NCBI RefSeq assembly: GCF_964340395.1
Contig: NC_135567.1
Span: 913,883-968,882 of the forward strand
Source: Glandiceps talaboti
Taxonomy: Eukaryota; Hemichordata; Enteropneusta; Spengelidae
Direction: 5' to 3'
DNA: 55,000 nucleotides
How positions within the stretch are numbered: the stretch's first letter is position 1; every line of letters begins with the position of its first letter. The position numbers and the translations under genes were made by a program. This document shows, piece after piece, positions 19,715-35,500 of the stretch. The notes beneath the pieces were generated by a model, which was not told the origin of the DNA, did not search any database, and worked only from the letters and a program-made list of their open reading frames with translations.

Positions 19715-22500
19715 CACAACAAACTAACATACAGACAGACAGCAAACTAACATACAGACAGACAGCAAACTAACATACAGACAGACAGCAAACTAACATA
19801 GACAGACAGACAGCAAACTAACATACAGATAGCAAACTAACATACAGACGGACAGCAAACTAACATACAGACAGACAGCAAACTAACATACAGACAGACA
19901 GCAAACTAACATACAGACAGACAGCAAACTAACATACAGACAGATAGCAAATTAACATACAGACAGATAGCAAACTAACGTACAGACAGACAGCAAACTA
20001 ACATACAGACAGATAGCAAACTAACATAGACAGACAGACAGTAAACTAACATACAGATGGACAGTAAACTAACATACAGACAGACAGCAAACTAACATAC
20101 AGACAGACAGCAAACTAACATACAGACAGACAGCAAACTAACATACAGTCAGACAGCAAACTAACATACAGACAGCAAACTAACATACAGATGGACAGTA
20201 AACTAACATACAGACAGACAGCAAACTAACATACAGACAGACAGCAAATTAACATACAGACAGACAGCAAACTAACATACAGACGGACAGTAAACTAACA
20301 TACAGACAGACAGCAAACTAACATACAGACAGACAGCAAATTAACATACAGACAGACAGCAAACTAACATACAGATGGACAGCAAATTAACATACAGACA
20401 GCAAACTAACGTACAGACAGCAAACTAACATACAGACAGACAGCAAACTAACATACAGACAGACAGCAAACTAACATACAGACGGACAGCAAACTAACAT
20501 ACAGACAGCAAACTAACGTACAGACGGACAGCAAACTAACATACAGACAGACAGCAAACTAACATACATACAGACAGCAAACTAACATACAGACAGCAAA
20601 CTAACATACAGACAGACAGCAAACTAACATACATACAGACAGCAAACTAACATACATACAGACAGCAAACTAACATACATACAGACAGCAAACTAACATA
20701 CAGACAGCAAACTAACATACAGACAGACAGTAAACTAACATACAGACAGACAGCAAACTAACATACAGACGGACAGCAAACTAACATACAGATGGACAGC
20801 AAACTAACATACAGACAGACAGCAAACTAACATACATACAGACAGCAAACTAACATACAGATGGACAGCAAACTATCATACAGACAGACAGCAAACTAAC
20901 ATACAGACAGACAGCAAACTAACATACATACAGACAGCAAACTAACATACAGACAGCAAACTAACATACAGACAGACAGACAGCAAACTAACATACATAC
21001 AGACAGCAAACTAACATACATACAGACAGCAAACTAACATACAGACAGCAAACTAACATACAGACAGACAGTAAACTAACATACAGACAGACAGCAAACT
21101 AACATACAGACAGACAGCAAACTAACATACATACAGACAGCAAACTAACATACAGATGGACAGCAAACTAACATACAGACAGACAGCAAACTAACATACA
21201 TACAGACAGCAAACTAACATAAAGACAGACAGCAAACTAACATACATACATACACACAGCAAACTAACATACAGATGGACAGCAAACTAACATACAGACA
21301 GACAGCAAACTAACATACATACAGACAGCAAACTAACATACAGACAGACAGCAAACAAACATACATACAGACAGCAAACTAACATACAGACAGACAGCAA
21401 ACTAACATACAGACAGACAGACAGCAAACTAACATACAGACAGCAAACTATCATAGACAGACAGGAAACTAACATACAGACGGACAGCAAACTAACATAC
21501 AGACAGCAAACTAACATAGACAGACAGCAAACTAACATACAGACAGCAAACTAACATACAGACACGAGCAAACTAACATACAGACAGCAAACTAACATAC
21601 AGACACGAGCAAACTAACATACAGATGGACAGCAAACTAACATACAGACAGCAAACTAACATAGACAGACGGCAAACTAACATACAGACAGACAGACAGC
21701 AAACTAACATACAGACAGACAGCAAACTAACATACAGACAGAGAGCAAACTAACATACAGACGGACAGCAAACTAACATACAGACGGACAGCAAACTAAC
21801 ATACATACACACAGCAAACTAACATACAGACAGACAGCAAACTAACATACAGACAGACAGCAAACTAACATACAGACAGACAGCAAACTAACATACATAC
21901 ACACAGCAAACTAACATACAGACAGACAGCAAACTAACATACAGACAGACAGCAAACTAACATACAGACAGACAGCAAACTAACATACAGACAGACAGCA
22001 AACTAACATACAGACAGACAGCAAACTAACATACAGACAGACAGCAAACTAACATACAGACAGACAGCAAACTAACATACATACAGACAGCAAACTAACA
22101 TACAGACAGACAGCAAACTAACATACAGTCAGCAAACTAACATACAGACAGCAAACTAACATACAGACAGACAGCAAACTAACATACAGACAGACAGCAA
22201 ACTAATATACAGACGGACAGCAAACTAACATACAGACAGACAGCAAACTAACATACATACACACAGCAAACTAACATACAGACGGACAGCAAACTAACAT
22301 ACAGACAGACAGCAAACTAACATACAGACAGCAAACTAACATACAGACAGACAGCAAACTAACATACAGATGGACAGTAAACTAACATACAGACAGACAG
22401 CAAACTAACATACAGACAGCAAACTAACATACATACAGACAGCAAACTAACATACAGACAGCAAACTAACATACAGACAGACAGCAAACTAACATACAGA
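19715..22500. repeat. Left edge zone of the giant array, weakly ordered
   Basis: Monomer types are the most mixed here: TAAATTAAC, AACGTAC, GATAGC, CAGACACGAGC (near 21562 and 21602) and CAGAGAGC occur and few strings recur at fixed distance. Array edges commonly collect diverged units because they take part less in unequal exchange, which fits this pattern. Confidence 0.7.
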
Positions 22501-25500
22501 TGGACAGTAAACTAACATAGACAGACAGCAAACTAACATACAGACAGACAGCAAACTAACATACATACACACAGCAAACTAACATACAGATGGACAGCAA
22601 ACTAACATACAGACAGCAAACTAACATACAGACAGCAAACTAACATACAGACGGACAGCAAACTAACATACAGACAGACAGACAGCAAACTAACATACAG
22701 ACAGACAGCAAACTAACATACAGACAGACAGCAAACTAACATACAGACAGACAGCAAACTAACATACAGACAGACAGCAAACTAACATACAGACAGCAAA
22801 CTAACATACAGACAGACAGCAAACTAACATACAGACAGACAGCAAACTAACATACAGATGGACAGCAAACTAACATACAGATGGACAGCAAACTAACATA
22901 CAGACAGCAAACTAACATACACACAGCAAACTAACATACAGACAGACAGCAAACTAACATACAGACAGCAAACTAACATACAGACAGACAGCAAACTAAC
23001 ATACATACACACAGCAAACTAACATACAGATGGACAGCAAACTAACATACAGACAGCAAACTAACATACAGACAGCAAACTAACATACAGATGGACAGCA
23101 AACTAACATACAGACAGACAGACAGCAAACTAACATACAGACAGACAGCAAACTAACATACAGACAGACAGCAAACTAACATACAGACAGACAGCAAACT
23201 AACATACAGACAGACAGCAAACTAACATACAGACAGCAAACTAACATACAGACAGACAGCAAACTAACATACAGACAGACAGCAAACTAACATACAGATG
23301 GACAGCAAACTAACATACAGATGGACAGCAAACTAACATACAGACAGCAAACTAACATACACACAGCAAACTAACATACAGACAGACAGCAAACTAACAT
23401 ACAGACAGCAAACTAACATACAGACAGCAAACTAACATACAGACAGACAGCAAACTAACATACAGACAGCAAACTAACATACAGACAGCAAACTAACATA
23501 CAGACAGACAGCAAACTAACATACAGACAGCAAACTAACATACAGACAGACAGCAAACTAACATACAGACAGTAAATTAACATACAGACAGACAGCAAAC
23601 TAACATACAGACAGACAGCAAACTAACATACAGACAGCAAACTAACATACAGACAGACAGCAAACTAACATACAGACAGCAAACTAACATACAGACAGCA
23701 AACTAACATACAGACAGCAAACTAACATACAGACAGACAGCAAACTAACATACAGACAGCAAACTAACATACAGACAGACAGCAAACTAACATACAGACA
23801 GTAAATTAACATACAGACGGACAGCAAACTAACATACAGACAGACAGCAAACTAACATACAGACAGCAAACTAACATACAGACAGACAGCAAACTAACAT
23901 ACAGACAGACAGACAGCAAACTAACATACAGACAGCAAACTAACATACAGACAGCAAACTAACATACAGACAGACAGCAAACTAACATACAGACAGACAG
24001 CAAACTAACATACAGATGGACAGCAAACTAACATACATACAGACAGCAAACTAACATACAGACAGACAGCAAACTAACATACAGACAGCAAACTAACATA
24101 CAGACAGACAGCAAACTAACATACAGACAGACAGCAAACTAACATACAGACAGACAGCAAACTAACATACAGACAGACAGCAAACTAACATACAGACAGA
24201 CAGTAAACTAACATACAGACAGCAAACTAACATACAGACGGACAGCAAACTAACATACAGACGGACAGCAAACTAACATACAGACAGACAGCAAACTAAC
24301 ATACATACACACAGCAAACTAACATACAGACGGACAGCAAACTAACATACATACAGACAGCAAACTAACATACAGACAGCAAACTAACATACAGACAGAC
24401 AGCAAACTAACATACAGATGGACAGTAAACTAACATAGACAGACAGCAAACTAACATACAGACAGACAGCAAACTAACATACATACACACAGCAAACTAA
24501 CATACAGATGGACAGCAAACTAACATACAGACAGCAAACTAACATAAAGACAGCAAACTAACATACAGACGGACAGCAAACTAACATACAGACAGACAGC
24601 AAACTAACATACAGACAGACAGCAAACTAACATACAGACAGACAGCAAACTAACATACAGACAGACAGCAAACTAACATACAGACAGACAGCAAACGAAC
24701 ATACAGACAGCAAACTAACATACAGACAGACAGCAAACTAACATACAGACAGACAGCAAACTAACATACAGATGGACAGCAAACTAACATACAGATGGAC
24801 AGCAAACTAACATACAGACAGCAAACTAACATACAGACAGCAAACTAACATACAGACAGACAGCAAACTAACATACAGACAGCAAACTAACATACAGACA
24901 GCAAACTAACATACAGACAGACAGCAAACTAACATACAGACAGCAAACTAACATACAGACAGCAAACTAACATACAGACAGACAGCAAACTAACATACAG
25001 ATGGACAGCAAACTAACATACAGACAGACAGCAAACTAACATACAGACAGCAAACTAACATACAGACAGCAAACTAACATACAGACAGACAGCAAACTAA
25101 CATACAGATGGACAGTAAACTAACATAGACAGACAGCAAACTAACATACAGACAGACAGCAAACTAACATACATACACACAGCAAACTAACATACAGATG
25201 GACAGCAAACTAACATACAGACAGCAAACTAACATACAGACAGCAAACTAACATACAGACGGACAGCAAACTAACATACAGACAGACAGACAGCAAACTA
25301 ACATACAGACAGACAGCAAACTAACATACAGACAGACAGCAAACTAACATACAGACAGACAGCAAACTAACATACAGACAGACAGCAAACTAACATACAG
25401 ACAGCAAACTAACATACAGACAGACAGCAAACTAACATACAGACAGACAGCAAACTAACATACAGATGGACAGCAAACTAACATACAGATGGACAGCAAA

Positions 25501-27716
25501 CTAACATACAGACAGCAAACTAACATACACACAGCAAACTAACATACAGACAGACAGCAAACTAACATACAGACAGCAAACTAACATACAGACAGACAGC
25601 AAACTAACATACATACACACAGCAAACTAACATACAGATGGACAGCAAACTAACATACAGACAGCAAACTAACATACAGACAGCAAACTAACATACAGAC
25701 GGACAGCAAACTAACATACAGACAGACAGACAGCAAACTAACATACAGACAGACAGCAAACTAACATACAGACAGACAGCAAACTAACATACAGACAGAC
25801 AGCAAACTAACATACAGACAGACAGCAAACTAACATACAGACAGCAAACTAACATACAGACAGACAGCAAACTAACATACAGACAGACAGCAAACTAACA
25901 TACAGATGGACAGCAAACTAACATACAGATGGACAGCAAACTAACATACAGACAGCAAACTAACATACACACAGCAAACTAACATACAGACAGACAGCAA
26001 ACTAACATACAGACAGCAAACTAACATACAGACAGCAAACTAACATACAGACAGACAGCAAACTAACATACAGACAGCAAACTAACATACAGACAGCAAA
26101 CTAACATACAGACAGACAGCAAACTAACATACAGACAGCAAACTAACATACAGACAGACAGCAAACTAACATACAGACAGTAAATTAACATACAGACAGA
26201 CAGCAAACTAACATACAGACAGACAGCAAACTAACATACAGACAGCAAACTAACATACAGACAGACAGCAAACTAACATACAGACAGCAAACTAACATAC
26301 AGACAGCAAACTAACATACAGACAGCAAACTAACATACAGACAGACAGCAAACTAACATACAGACAGCAAACTAACATACAGACAGACAGCAAACTAACA
26401 TACAGACAGTAAATTAACATACAGACGGACAGCAAACTAACATACAGACAGACAGCAAACTAACATACAGACAGCAAACTAACATACAGACAGACAGCAA
26501 ACTAACATACAGACAGACAGACAGCAAACTAACATACAGACAGCAAACTAACATACAGACAGCAAACTAACATACAGACAGACAGCAAACTAACATACAG
26601 ACAGACAGCAAACTAACATACAGATGGACAGCAAACTAACATACATACAGACAGCAAACTAACATACAGACAGACAGCAAACTAACATACAGACAGCAAA
26701 CTAACATACAGACAGACAGCAAACTAACATACAGACAGACAGCAAACTAACATACAGACAGACAGCAAACTAACATACAGACAGACAGCAAACTAACATA
26801 CAGACAGACAGTAAACTAACATACAGACAGCAAACTAACATACAGACGGACAGCAAACTAACATACAGACGGACAGCAAACTAACATACAGACAGACAGC
26901 AAACTAACATACATACACACAGCAAACTAACATACAGACGGACAGCAAACTAACATACATACAGACAGCAAACTAACATACAGACAGCAAACTAACATAC
27001 AGACAGACAGCAAACTAACATACAGATGGACAGTAAACTAACATAGACAGACAGCAAACTAACATACAGACAGACAGCAAACTAACATACATACACACAG
27101 CAAACTAACATACAGATGGACAGCAAACTAACATACAGACAGCAAACTAACATAAAGACAGCAAACTAACATACAGACGGACAGCAAACTAACATACAGA
27201 CAGACAGCAAACTAACATACAGACAGACAGCAAACTAACATACAGACAGACAGCAAACTAACATACAGACAGACAGCAAACTAACATACAGACAGACAGC
27301 AAACGAACATACAGACAGCAAACTAACATACAGACAGACAGCAAACTAACATACAGACAGACAGCAAACTAACATACAGATGGACAGCAAACTAACATAC
27401 AGATGGACAGCAAACTAACATACAGACAGCAAACTAACATACAGACAGCAAACTAACATACAGACAGACAGCAAACTAACATACAGACAGCAAACTAACA
27501 TACAGACAGCAAACTAACATACAGACAGACAGCAAACTAACATACAGACAGCAAACTAACATACAGACAGCAAACTAACATACAGACAGACAGCAAACTA
27601 ACATACAGATGGACAGCAAACTAACATACAGACAGACAGCAAACTAACATACAGACAGCAAACTAACATACAGACAGACAGCAAACTAACATACAGACAG
27701 ACAGCAAACTAACATA
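22501..27716. repeat. Higher-order repeat family A, two tandem 2608-bp units
   Basis: Rare variants recur exactly 2608 bp apart: TGGACAGTAA before CATAGAC at 22501/25109 and again 24419/27027, a short ACACAGCAAA cassette at 22921/25529 and 23361/25969, and GCAAACGAAC at 24691/27299. Within each unit the ACACAGCAAA marker is doubled 440 bp apart, a nested duplication. The end coordinates are set by marker positions and not by a proven junction. Confidence 0.88.
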
Positions 27717-30700
27717 CAGACAGACAGCAAACTAACATACAGACAGACAGCAAACTAACATACAGACAGACAGCAAACTAACATACAGACAGCAAACTAA
27801 CATACAGACAGACAGCAAACTAACATACAGACAGCAAACTAACATACAGACAGACAGCAAATTAACATACAGACGGACAGCAAACTAACATACAGACAGA
27901 CAGCAAACTAACATACAGACAGACAGCAAACTAACATACAGACAGACAGCAAACTAACATACAGATGGACAGCAAACTAACATACATACAGACAGCAAAC
28001 TAACATACAGACAGACAGCAAACTAACATACAGACAGCAAACTAACATACAGACAGACAGCAAACTAACATACAGACAGACAGCAAACTAACATACAGAC
28101 AGACAGCAAACTAACATACAGACAGACAGCAAACTAACATACAGACAGACAGCAACCTAACATACAGACAGACAGTAAACTAACATACAGACAGCAAACT
28201 AACCTACAGACAGACAGCAAACTAACATACAGACAGACAGCAAACTAACATACAGACAGCAAACTAACATACAGATGGACAGCAAACTAACATACAGACA
28301 GACAGCAAACTAACATACAGACAGACAGCAAACTAACATACAGACAGCAAACTAACATACAGACAGCAAACTAACATACAGACAGACAGCAAACTAACAT
28401 ACAGACAGACAGCAAACTAACATACACACAGACAGCAAACTAACATACAGACGGACAGCAAACTAACATACAGACAGACAGCAAACTAACATACAGATGG
28501 ACAGCAAACTAACATACAGACAGCAAACTAACATACAGACAGCAAACTAACATACAGACGGACAGCAAACTAACATACAGACAGACAGACAGCAAACTAA
28601 CATACAGACAGACAGCAAACTAACATACAGACAGACAGCAAACTAACATACAGACAGACAGCAAACTAACATACAGACAGACAGCAAACTAACATACAGA
28701 CAGCAAACTAACATACAGACAGACAGCAAACTAACATACAGACAGACAGCAAACTAACATACAGATGGACAGCAAACTAACATACAGATGGACAGCAAAC
28801 TAACATACAGACAGCAAACTAACATACACACAGCAAACTAACATACAGACAGACAGCAAACTAACATACAGACAGCAAACTAACATACAGACAGCAAACT
28901 AACATACAGACAGACAGCAAACTAACATACAGACAGCAAACTAACATACAGACAGCAAACTAACATACAGACAGACAGCAAACTAACATACAGACAGCAA
29001 ACTAACATACAGACAGACAGCAAACTAACATACAGACAGTAAATTAACATACAGACAGACAGCAAACTAACATACAGACAGACAGCAAACTAACATACAG
29101 ACAGCAAACTAACATACAGACAGACAGCAAACTAACATACAGACAGCAAACTAACATACAGACAGCAAACTAACATACAGACAGCAAACTAACATACAGA
29201 CAGACAGCAAACTAACATACAGACAGCAAACTAACATACAGACAGACAGCAAACTAACATACAGACAGTAAATTAACATACAGACGGACAGCAAACTAAC
29301 ATACAGACAGACAGCAAACTAACATACAGACAGCAAACTAACATACAGACAGACAGCAAACTAACATACAGACAGACAGACAGCAAACTAACATACAGAC
29401 AGCAAACTAACATACAGACAGCAAACTAACATACAGACAGACAGCAAACTAACATACAGACAGACAGCAAACTAACATACAGATGGACAGCAAACTAACA
29501 TACATACAGACAGCAAACTAACATACAGACAGACAGCAAACTAACATACAGACAGCAAACTAACATACAGACAGACAGCAAACTAACATACAGACAGACA
29601 GCAAACTAACATACAGACAGACAGCAAACTAACATACAGACAGACAGCAAACTAACATACAGACAGACAGTAAACTAACATACAGACAGCAAACTAACAT
29701 ACAGACGGACAGCAAACTAACATACAGACGGACAGCAAACTAACATACAGACAGACAGCAAACTAACATACATACACACAGCAAACTAACATACAGACGG
29801 ACAGCAAACTAACATACATACAGACAGCAAACTAACATACAGACAGCAAACTAACATACAGACAGACAGCAAACTAACATACAGATGGACAGTAAACTAA
29901 CATAGACAGACAGCAAACTAACATACAGACAGACAGCAAACTAACATACATACACACAGCAAACTAACATACAGATGGACAGCAAACTAACATACAGACA
30001 GCAAACTAACATAAAGACAGCAAACTAACATACAGACGGACAGCAAACTAACATACAGACAGACAGCAAACTAACATACAGACAGACAGCAAACGAACAT
30101 ACAGACAGCAAACTAACATACAGACAGACAGCAAACTAACATACAGACAGACAGCAAACTAACATACAGATGGACAGCAAACTAACATACAGATGGACAG
30201 CAAACTAACATACAGACAGCAAACTAACATACAGACAGCAAACTAACATACAGACAGACAGCAAACTAACATACAGACAGCAAACTAACATACAGACAGC
30301 AAACTAACATACAGACAGACAGCAAACTAACATACAGACAGCAAACTAACATACAGACAGCAAACTAACATACAGACAGACAGCAAACTAACATACAGAT
30401 GGACAGCAAACTAACATACAGACAGACAGCAAACTAACATACAGACAGCAAACTAACATACAGACAGACAGCAAACTAACATACAGACAGACAGCAAACT
30501 AACATACAGACAGACAGCAAACTAACATACAGACAGACAGCAAACTAACATACAGACAGACAGCAAACTAACATACAGACAGCAAACTAACATACAGACA
30601 GACAGCAAACTAACATACAGACAGCAAACTAACATACAGACAGACAGCAAATTAACATACAGACGGACAGCAAACTAACATACAGACAGACAGCAAACTA

Positions 30701-32559
30701 ACATACAGACAGACAGCAAACTAACATACAGACAGACAGCAAACTAACATACAGATGGACAGCAAACTAACATACATACAGACAGCAAACTAACATACAG
30801 ACAGACAGCAAACTAACATACAGACAGACAGTAAACTAACATACAGACAGCAAACTAACATACAGACGGACAGCAAACTAACATACAGACGGACAGCAAA
30901 CTAACATACAGACAGACAGCAAACTAACATACATACACACAGCAAACTAACATACAGACGGACAGCAAACTAACATACATACAGACAGCAAACTAACATA
31001 CAGACAGCAAACTAACATACAGACAGACAGCAAACTAACATACAGATGGACAGTAAACTAACATAGACAGACAGCAAACTAACATACAGACAGACAGCAA
31101 ACTAACATACATACACACAGCAAACTAACATACAGATGGACAGCAAACTAACATACAGACAGCAAACTAACATAAAGACAGCAAACTAACATACAGACGG
31201 ACAGCAAACTAACATACAGACAGACAGCAAACTAACATACAGACAGACAGCAAACGAACATACAGACAGCAAACTAACATACAGACAGACAGCAAACTAA
31301 CATACAGACAGACAGCAAACTAACATACAGATGGACAGCAAACTAACATACAGATGGACAGCAAACTAACATACAGACAGCAAACTAACATACAGACAGC
31401 AAACTAACATACAGACAGACAGCAAACTAACATACAGACAGCAAACTAACATACAGACAGCAAACTAACATACAGACAGACAGCAAACTAACATACAGAC
31501 AGCAAACTAACATACAGACAGCAAACTAACATACAGACAGACAGCAAACTAACATACAGATGGACAGCAAACTAACATACAGACAGACAGCAAACTAACA
31601 TACAGACAGCAAACTAACATACAGACAGACAGCAAACTAACATACAGACAGACAGCAAACTAACATACAGACAGACAGCAAACTAACATACAGACAGACA
31701 GCAAACTAACATACAGACAGACAGCAAACTAACATACAGACAGCAAACTAACATACAGACAGACAGCAAACTAACATACAGACAGCAAACTAACATACAG
31801 ACAGACAGCAAATTAACATACAGACGGACAGCAAACTAACATACAGACAGACAGCAAACTAACATACAGACAGACAGCAAACTAACATACAGACAGACAG
31901 CAAACTAACATACAGATGGACAGCAAACTAACATACATACAGACAGCAAACTAACATACAGACAGACAGCAAACTAACATACAGACAGCAAACTAACATA
32001 CAGACAGACAGCAAACTAACATACAGACAGACAGCAAACTAACATACAGACAGACAGCAAACTAACATACAGACAGACAGCAAACTAACATACAGACAGA
32101 CAGCAACCTAACATACAGACAGACAGTAAACTAACATACAGACAGCAAACTAACCTACAGACAGACAGCAAACTAACATACAGACAGACAGCAAACTAAC
32201 ATACAGACAGCAAACTAACATACAGATGGACAGCAAACTAACATACAGACAGACAGCAAACTAACATACAGACAGACAGCAAACTAACATACAGACAGCA
32301 AACTAACATACAGACAGCAAACTAACATACAGACAGACAGCAAACTAACATACAGACAGACAGCAAACTAACATACACACAGACAGCAAACTAACATACA
32401 GACGGACAGCAAACTAACATACAGACAGACAGCAAACTAACATACATACACACAGCAAACTAACATACAGACGGACAGCAAACTAACATACATACAGACA
32501 GCAAACTAACATACAGACAGCAAACTAACATACAGACAGACAGCAAACTAACATACAGA
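27717..32559. repeat. Family A higher-order repeat, rearranged central copies
   Basis: Markers continue with altered spacing: ACACAGCAAA at 28828 (2859 after 25969), TGGACAGTAA at 29886 and 31047, GCAAACGAAC at 30089 and 31250, and GCAACCTAAC at 28152 and 32103. The 29886-30089 and 31047-31250 intervals are both 203 bp, where other copies have 272 bp, a loss of three 23-bp monomers. The two shortened copies are 1161 bp apart, so the deletion came before a 1161-bp tandem duplication. Confidence 0.85.
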
Positions 32560-35500
32560 TGGACAGTAAACTAACATAGACAGACAGCAAACTAACATAC
32601 AGACAGACAGCAAACTAACATACAGACAGACAGCAAACTAACATACAGACAGACAGCAAACTAACATACAGACAGACAGCAAACTAACATACAGACAGCA
32701 AACTAACATACAGACAGCAAACTAACATACAGACAGCAAACTAACATACAGACAGCAAACTAACATACAGACAGACAGCAAACTAACATACAGACAGCAA
32801 ACTAACATACAGACAGACAGCAAACTAACATACAGACAGTAAATTAACATAAAGACGGACAGCAAACTAACATACAGACAGACAGCAAACTAACATACAG
32901 ACAGCAAACTAACATACAGACAGACAGCAAACTAACATACAGACAGACAGACAGCAAACTAACATACAGACAGCAAACTAACATACAGACAGCAAACTAA
33001 CATACAGACAGACAGCAAACTAACATACAGACAGACAGCAAACTAACATACAGATGGACAGCAAACTAACATACATACAGACAGCAAACTAACATACAGA
33101 CAGACAGCAAACTAACATACAGACAGCAAACTAACATACAGACAGACAGCAAACTAACATACAGACAGACAGCAAACTAACATACAGACAGACAGCAAAC
33201 TAACATACAGACAGACAGCAAACTAACATACAGACAGACAGTAAACTAACATACAGACAGCAAACTAACATACAGACGGACAGCAAACTAACATACAGAC
33301 GGACAGCAAACTAACATACAGACAGACAGCAAACTAACATACATACACACAGCAAACTAACATACAGACGGACAGCAAACTAACATACATACAGACAGCA
33401 AACTAACATACAGACAGCAAACTAACATACAGACAGACAGCAAACTAACATACAGATGGACAGTAAACTAACATAGACAGACAGCAAACTAACATACAGA
33501 CAGACAGCAAACTAACATACATACACACAGCAAACTAACATACAGATGGACAGCAAACTAACATACAGACAGCAAACTAACATAAAGACAGCAAACTAAC
33601 ATACAGACGGACAGCAAACTAACATACAGACAGACAGCAAACTAACATACAGACAGACAGCAAACTAACATACAGACAGACAGCAAACTAACATACAGAC
33701 AGACAGCAAACTAACATACAGACAGACAGCAAACGAACATACAGACAGCAAACTAACATACAGACAGACAGCAAACTAACATACAGACAGACAGCAAACT
33801 AACATACAGATGGACAGCAAACTAACATACAGATGGACAGCAAACTAACATACAGACAGCAAACTAACATACAGACAGCAAACTAACATACAGACAGACA
33901 GCAAACTAACATACAGACAGCAAACTAACATACAGACAGCAAACTAACATACAGACAGACAGCAAACTAACATACAGACAGCAAACTAACATACAGACAG
34001 CAAACTAACATACAGACAGACAGCAAACTAACATACAGATGGACAGCAAACTAACATACAGACAGACAGCAAACTAACATACAGACAGCAAACTAACATA
34101 CAGACAGACAGCAAACTAACATACAGACAGACAGCAAACTAACATACAGACAGACAGCAAACTAACATACAGACAGACAGCAAACTAACATACAGACAGA
34201 CAGCAAACTAACATACAGACAGCAAACTAACATACAGACAGACAGCAAACTAACATACAGACAGCAAACTAACATACAGACAGACAGCAAATTAACATAC
34301 AGACGGACAGCAAACTAACATACAGACAGACAGCAAACTAACATACAGACAGACAGCAAACTAACATACAGACAGACAGCAAACTAACATACAGATGGAC
34401 AGCAAACTAACATACATACAGACAGCAAACTAACATACAGACAGACAGCAAACTAACATACAGACAGCAAACTAACATACAGACAGACAGCAAACTAACA
34501 TACAGACAGACAGCAAACTAACATACAGACAGACAGCAAACTAACATACAGACAGACAGCAAACTAACATACAGACAGACAGCAACCTAACATACAGACA
34601 GACAGTAAACTAACATACAGACAGCAAACTAACCTACAGACAGACAGCAAACTAACATACAGACAGACAGCAAACTAACATACAGACAGCAAACTAACAT
34701 ACAGATGGACAGCAAACTAACATACAGACAGACAGCAAACTAACATACAGACAGACAGCAAACTAACATACAGACAGCAAACTAACATACAGACAGCAAA
34801 CTAACATACAGACAGACAGCAAACTAACATACAGACAGACAGCAAACTAACATACACACAGACAGCAAACTAACATACAGACGGACAGCAAACTAACATA
34901 CAGACAGACAGCAAACTAACATACATACACACAGCAAACTAACATACAGACGGACAGCAAACTAACATACATACAGACAGCAAACTAACATACAGACAGC
35001 AAACTAACATACAGACAGACAGCAAACTAACATACAGATGGACAGTAAACTAACATAGACAGACAGCAAACTAACATACAGACAGACAGCAAACTAACAT
35101 ACAGACAGACAGCAAACTAACATACAGACAGACAGCAAACTAACATACAGACAGACAGCAAACTAACATACAGACAGCAAACTAACATACAGACAGCAAA
35201 CTAACATACAGACAGCAAACTAACATACAGACAGCAAACTAACATACAGACAGACAGCAAACTAACATACAGACAGCAAACTAACATACAGACAGACAGC
35301 AAACTAACATACAGACAGTAAATTAACATAAAGACGGACAGCAAACTAACATACAGACAGACAGCAAACTAACATACAGACAGCAAACTAACATACAGAC
35401 AGACAGCAAACTAACATACAGACAGACAGACAGCAAACTAACATACAGACAGCAAACTAACATACAGACAGCAAACTAACATACAGACAGACAGCAAACT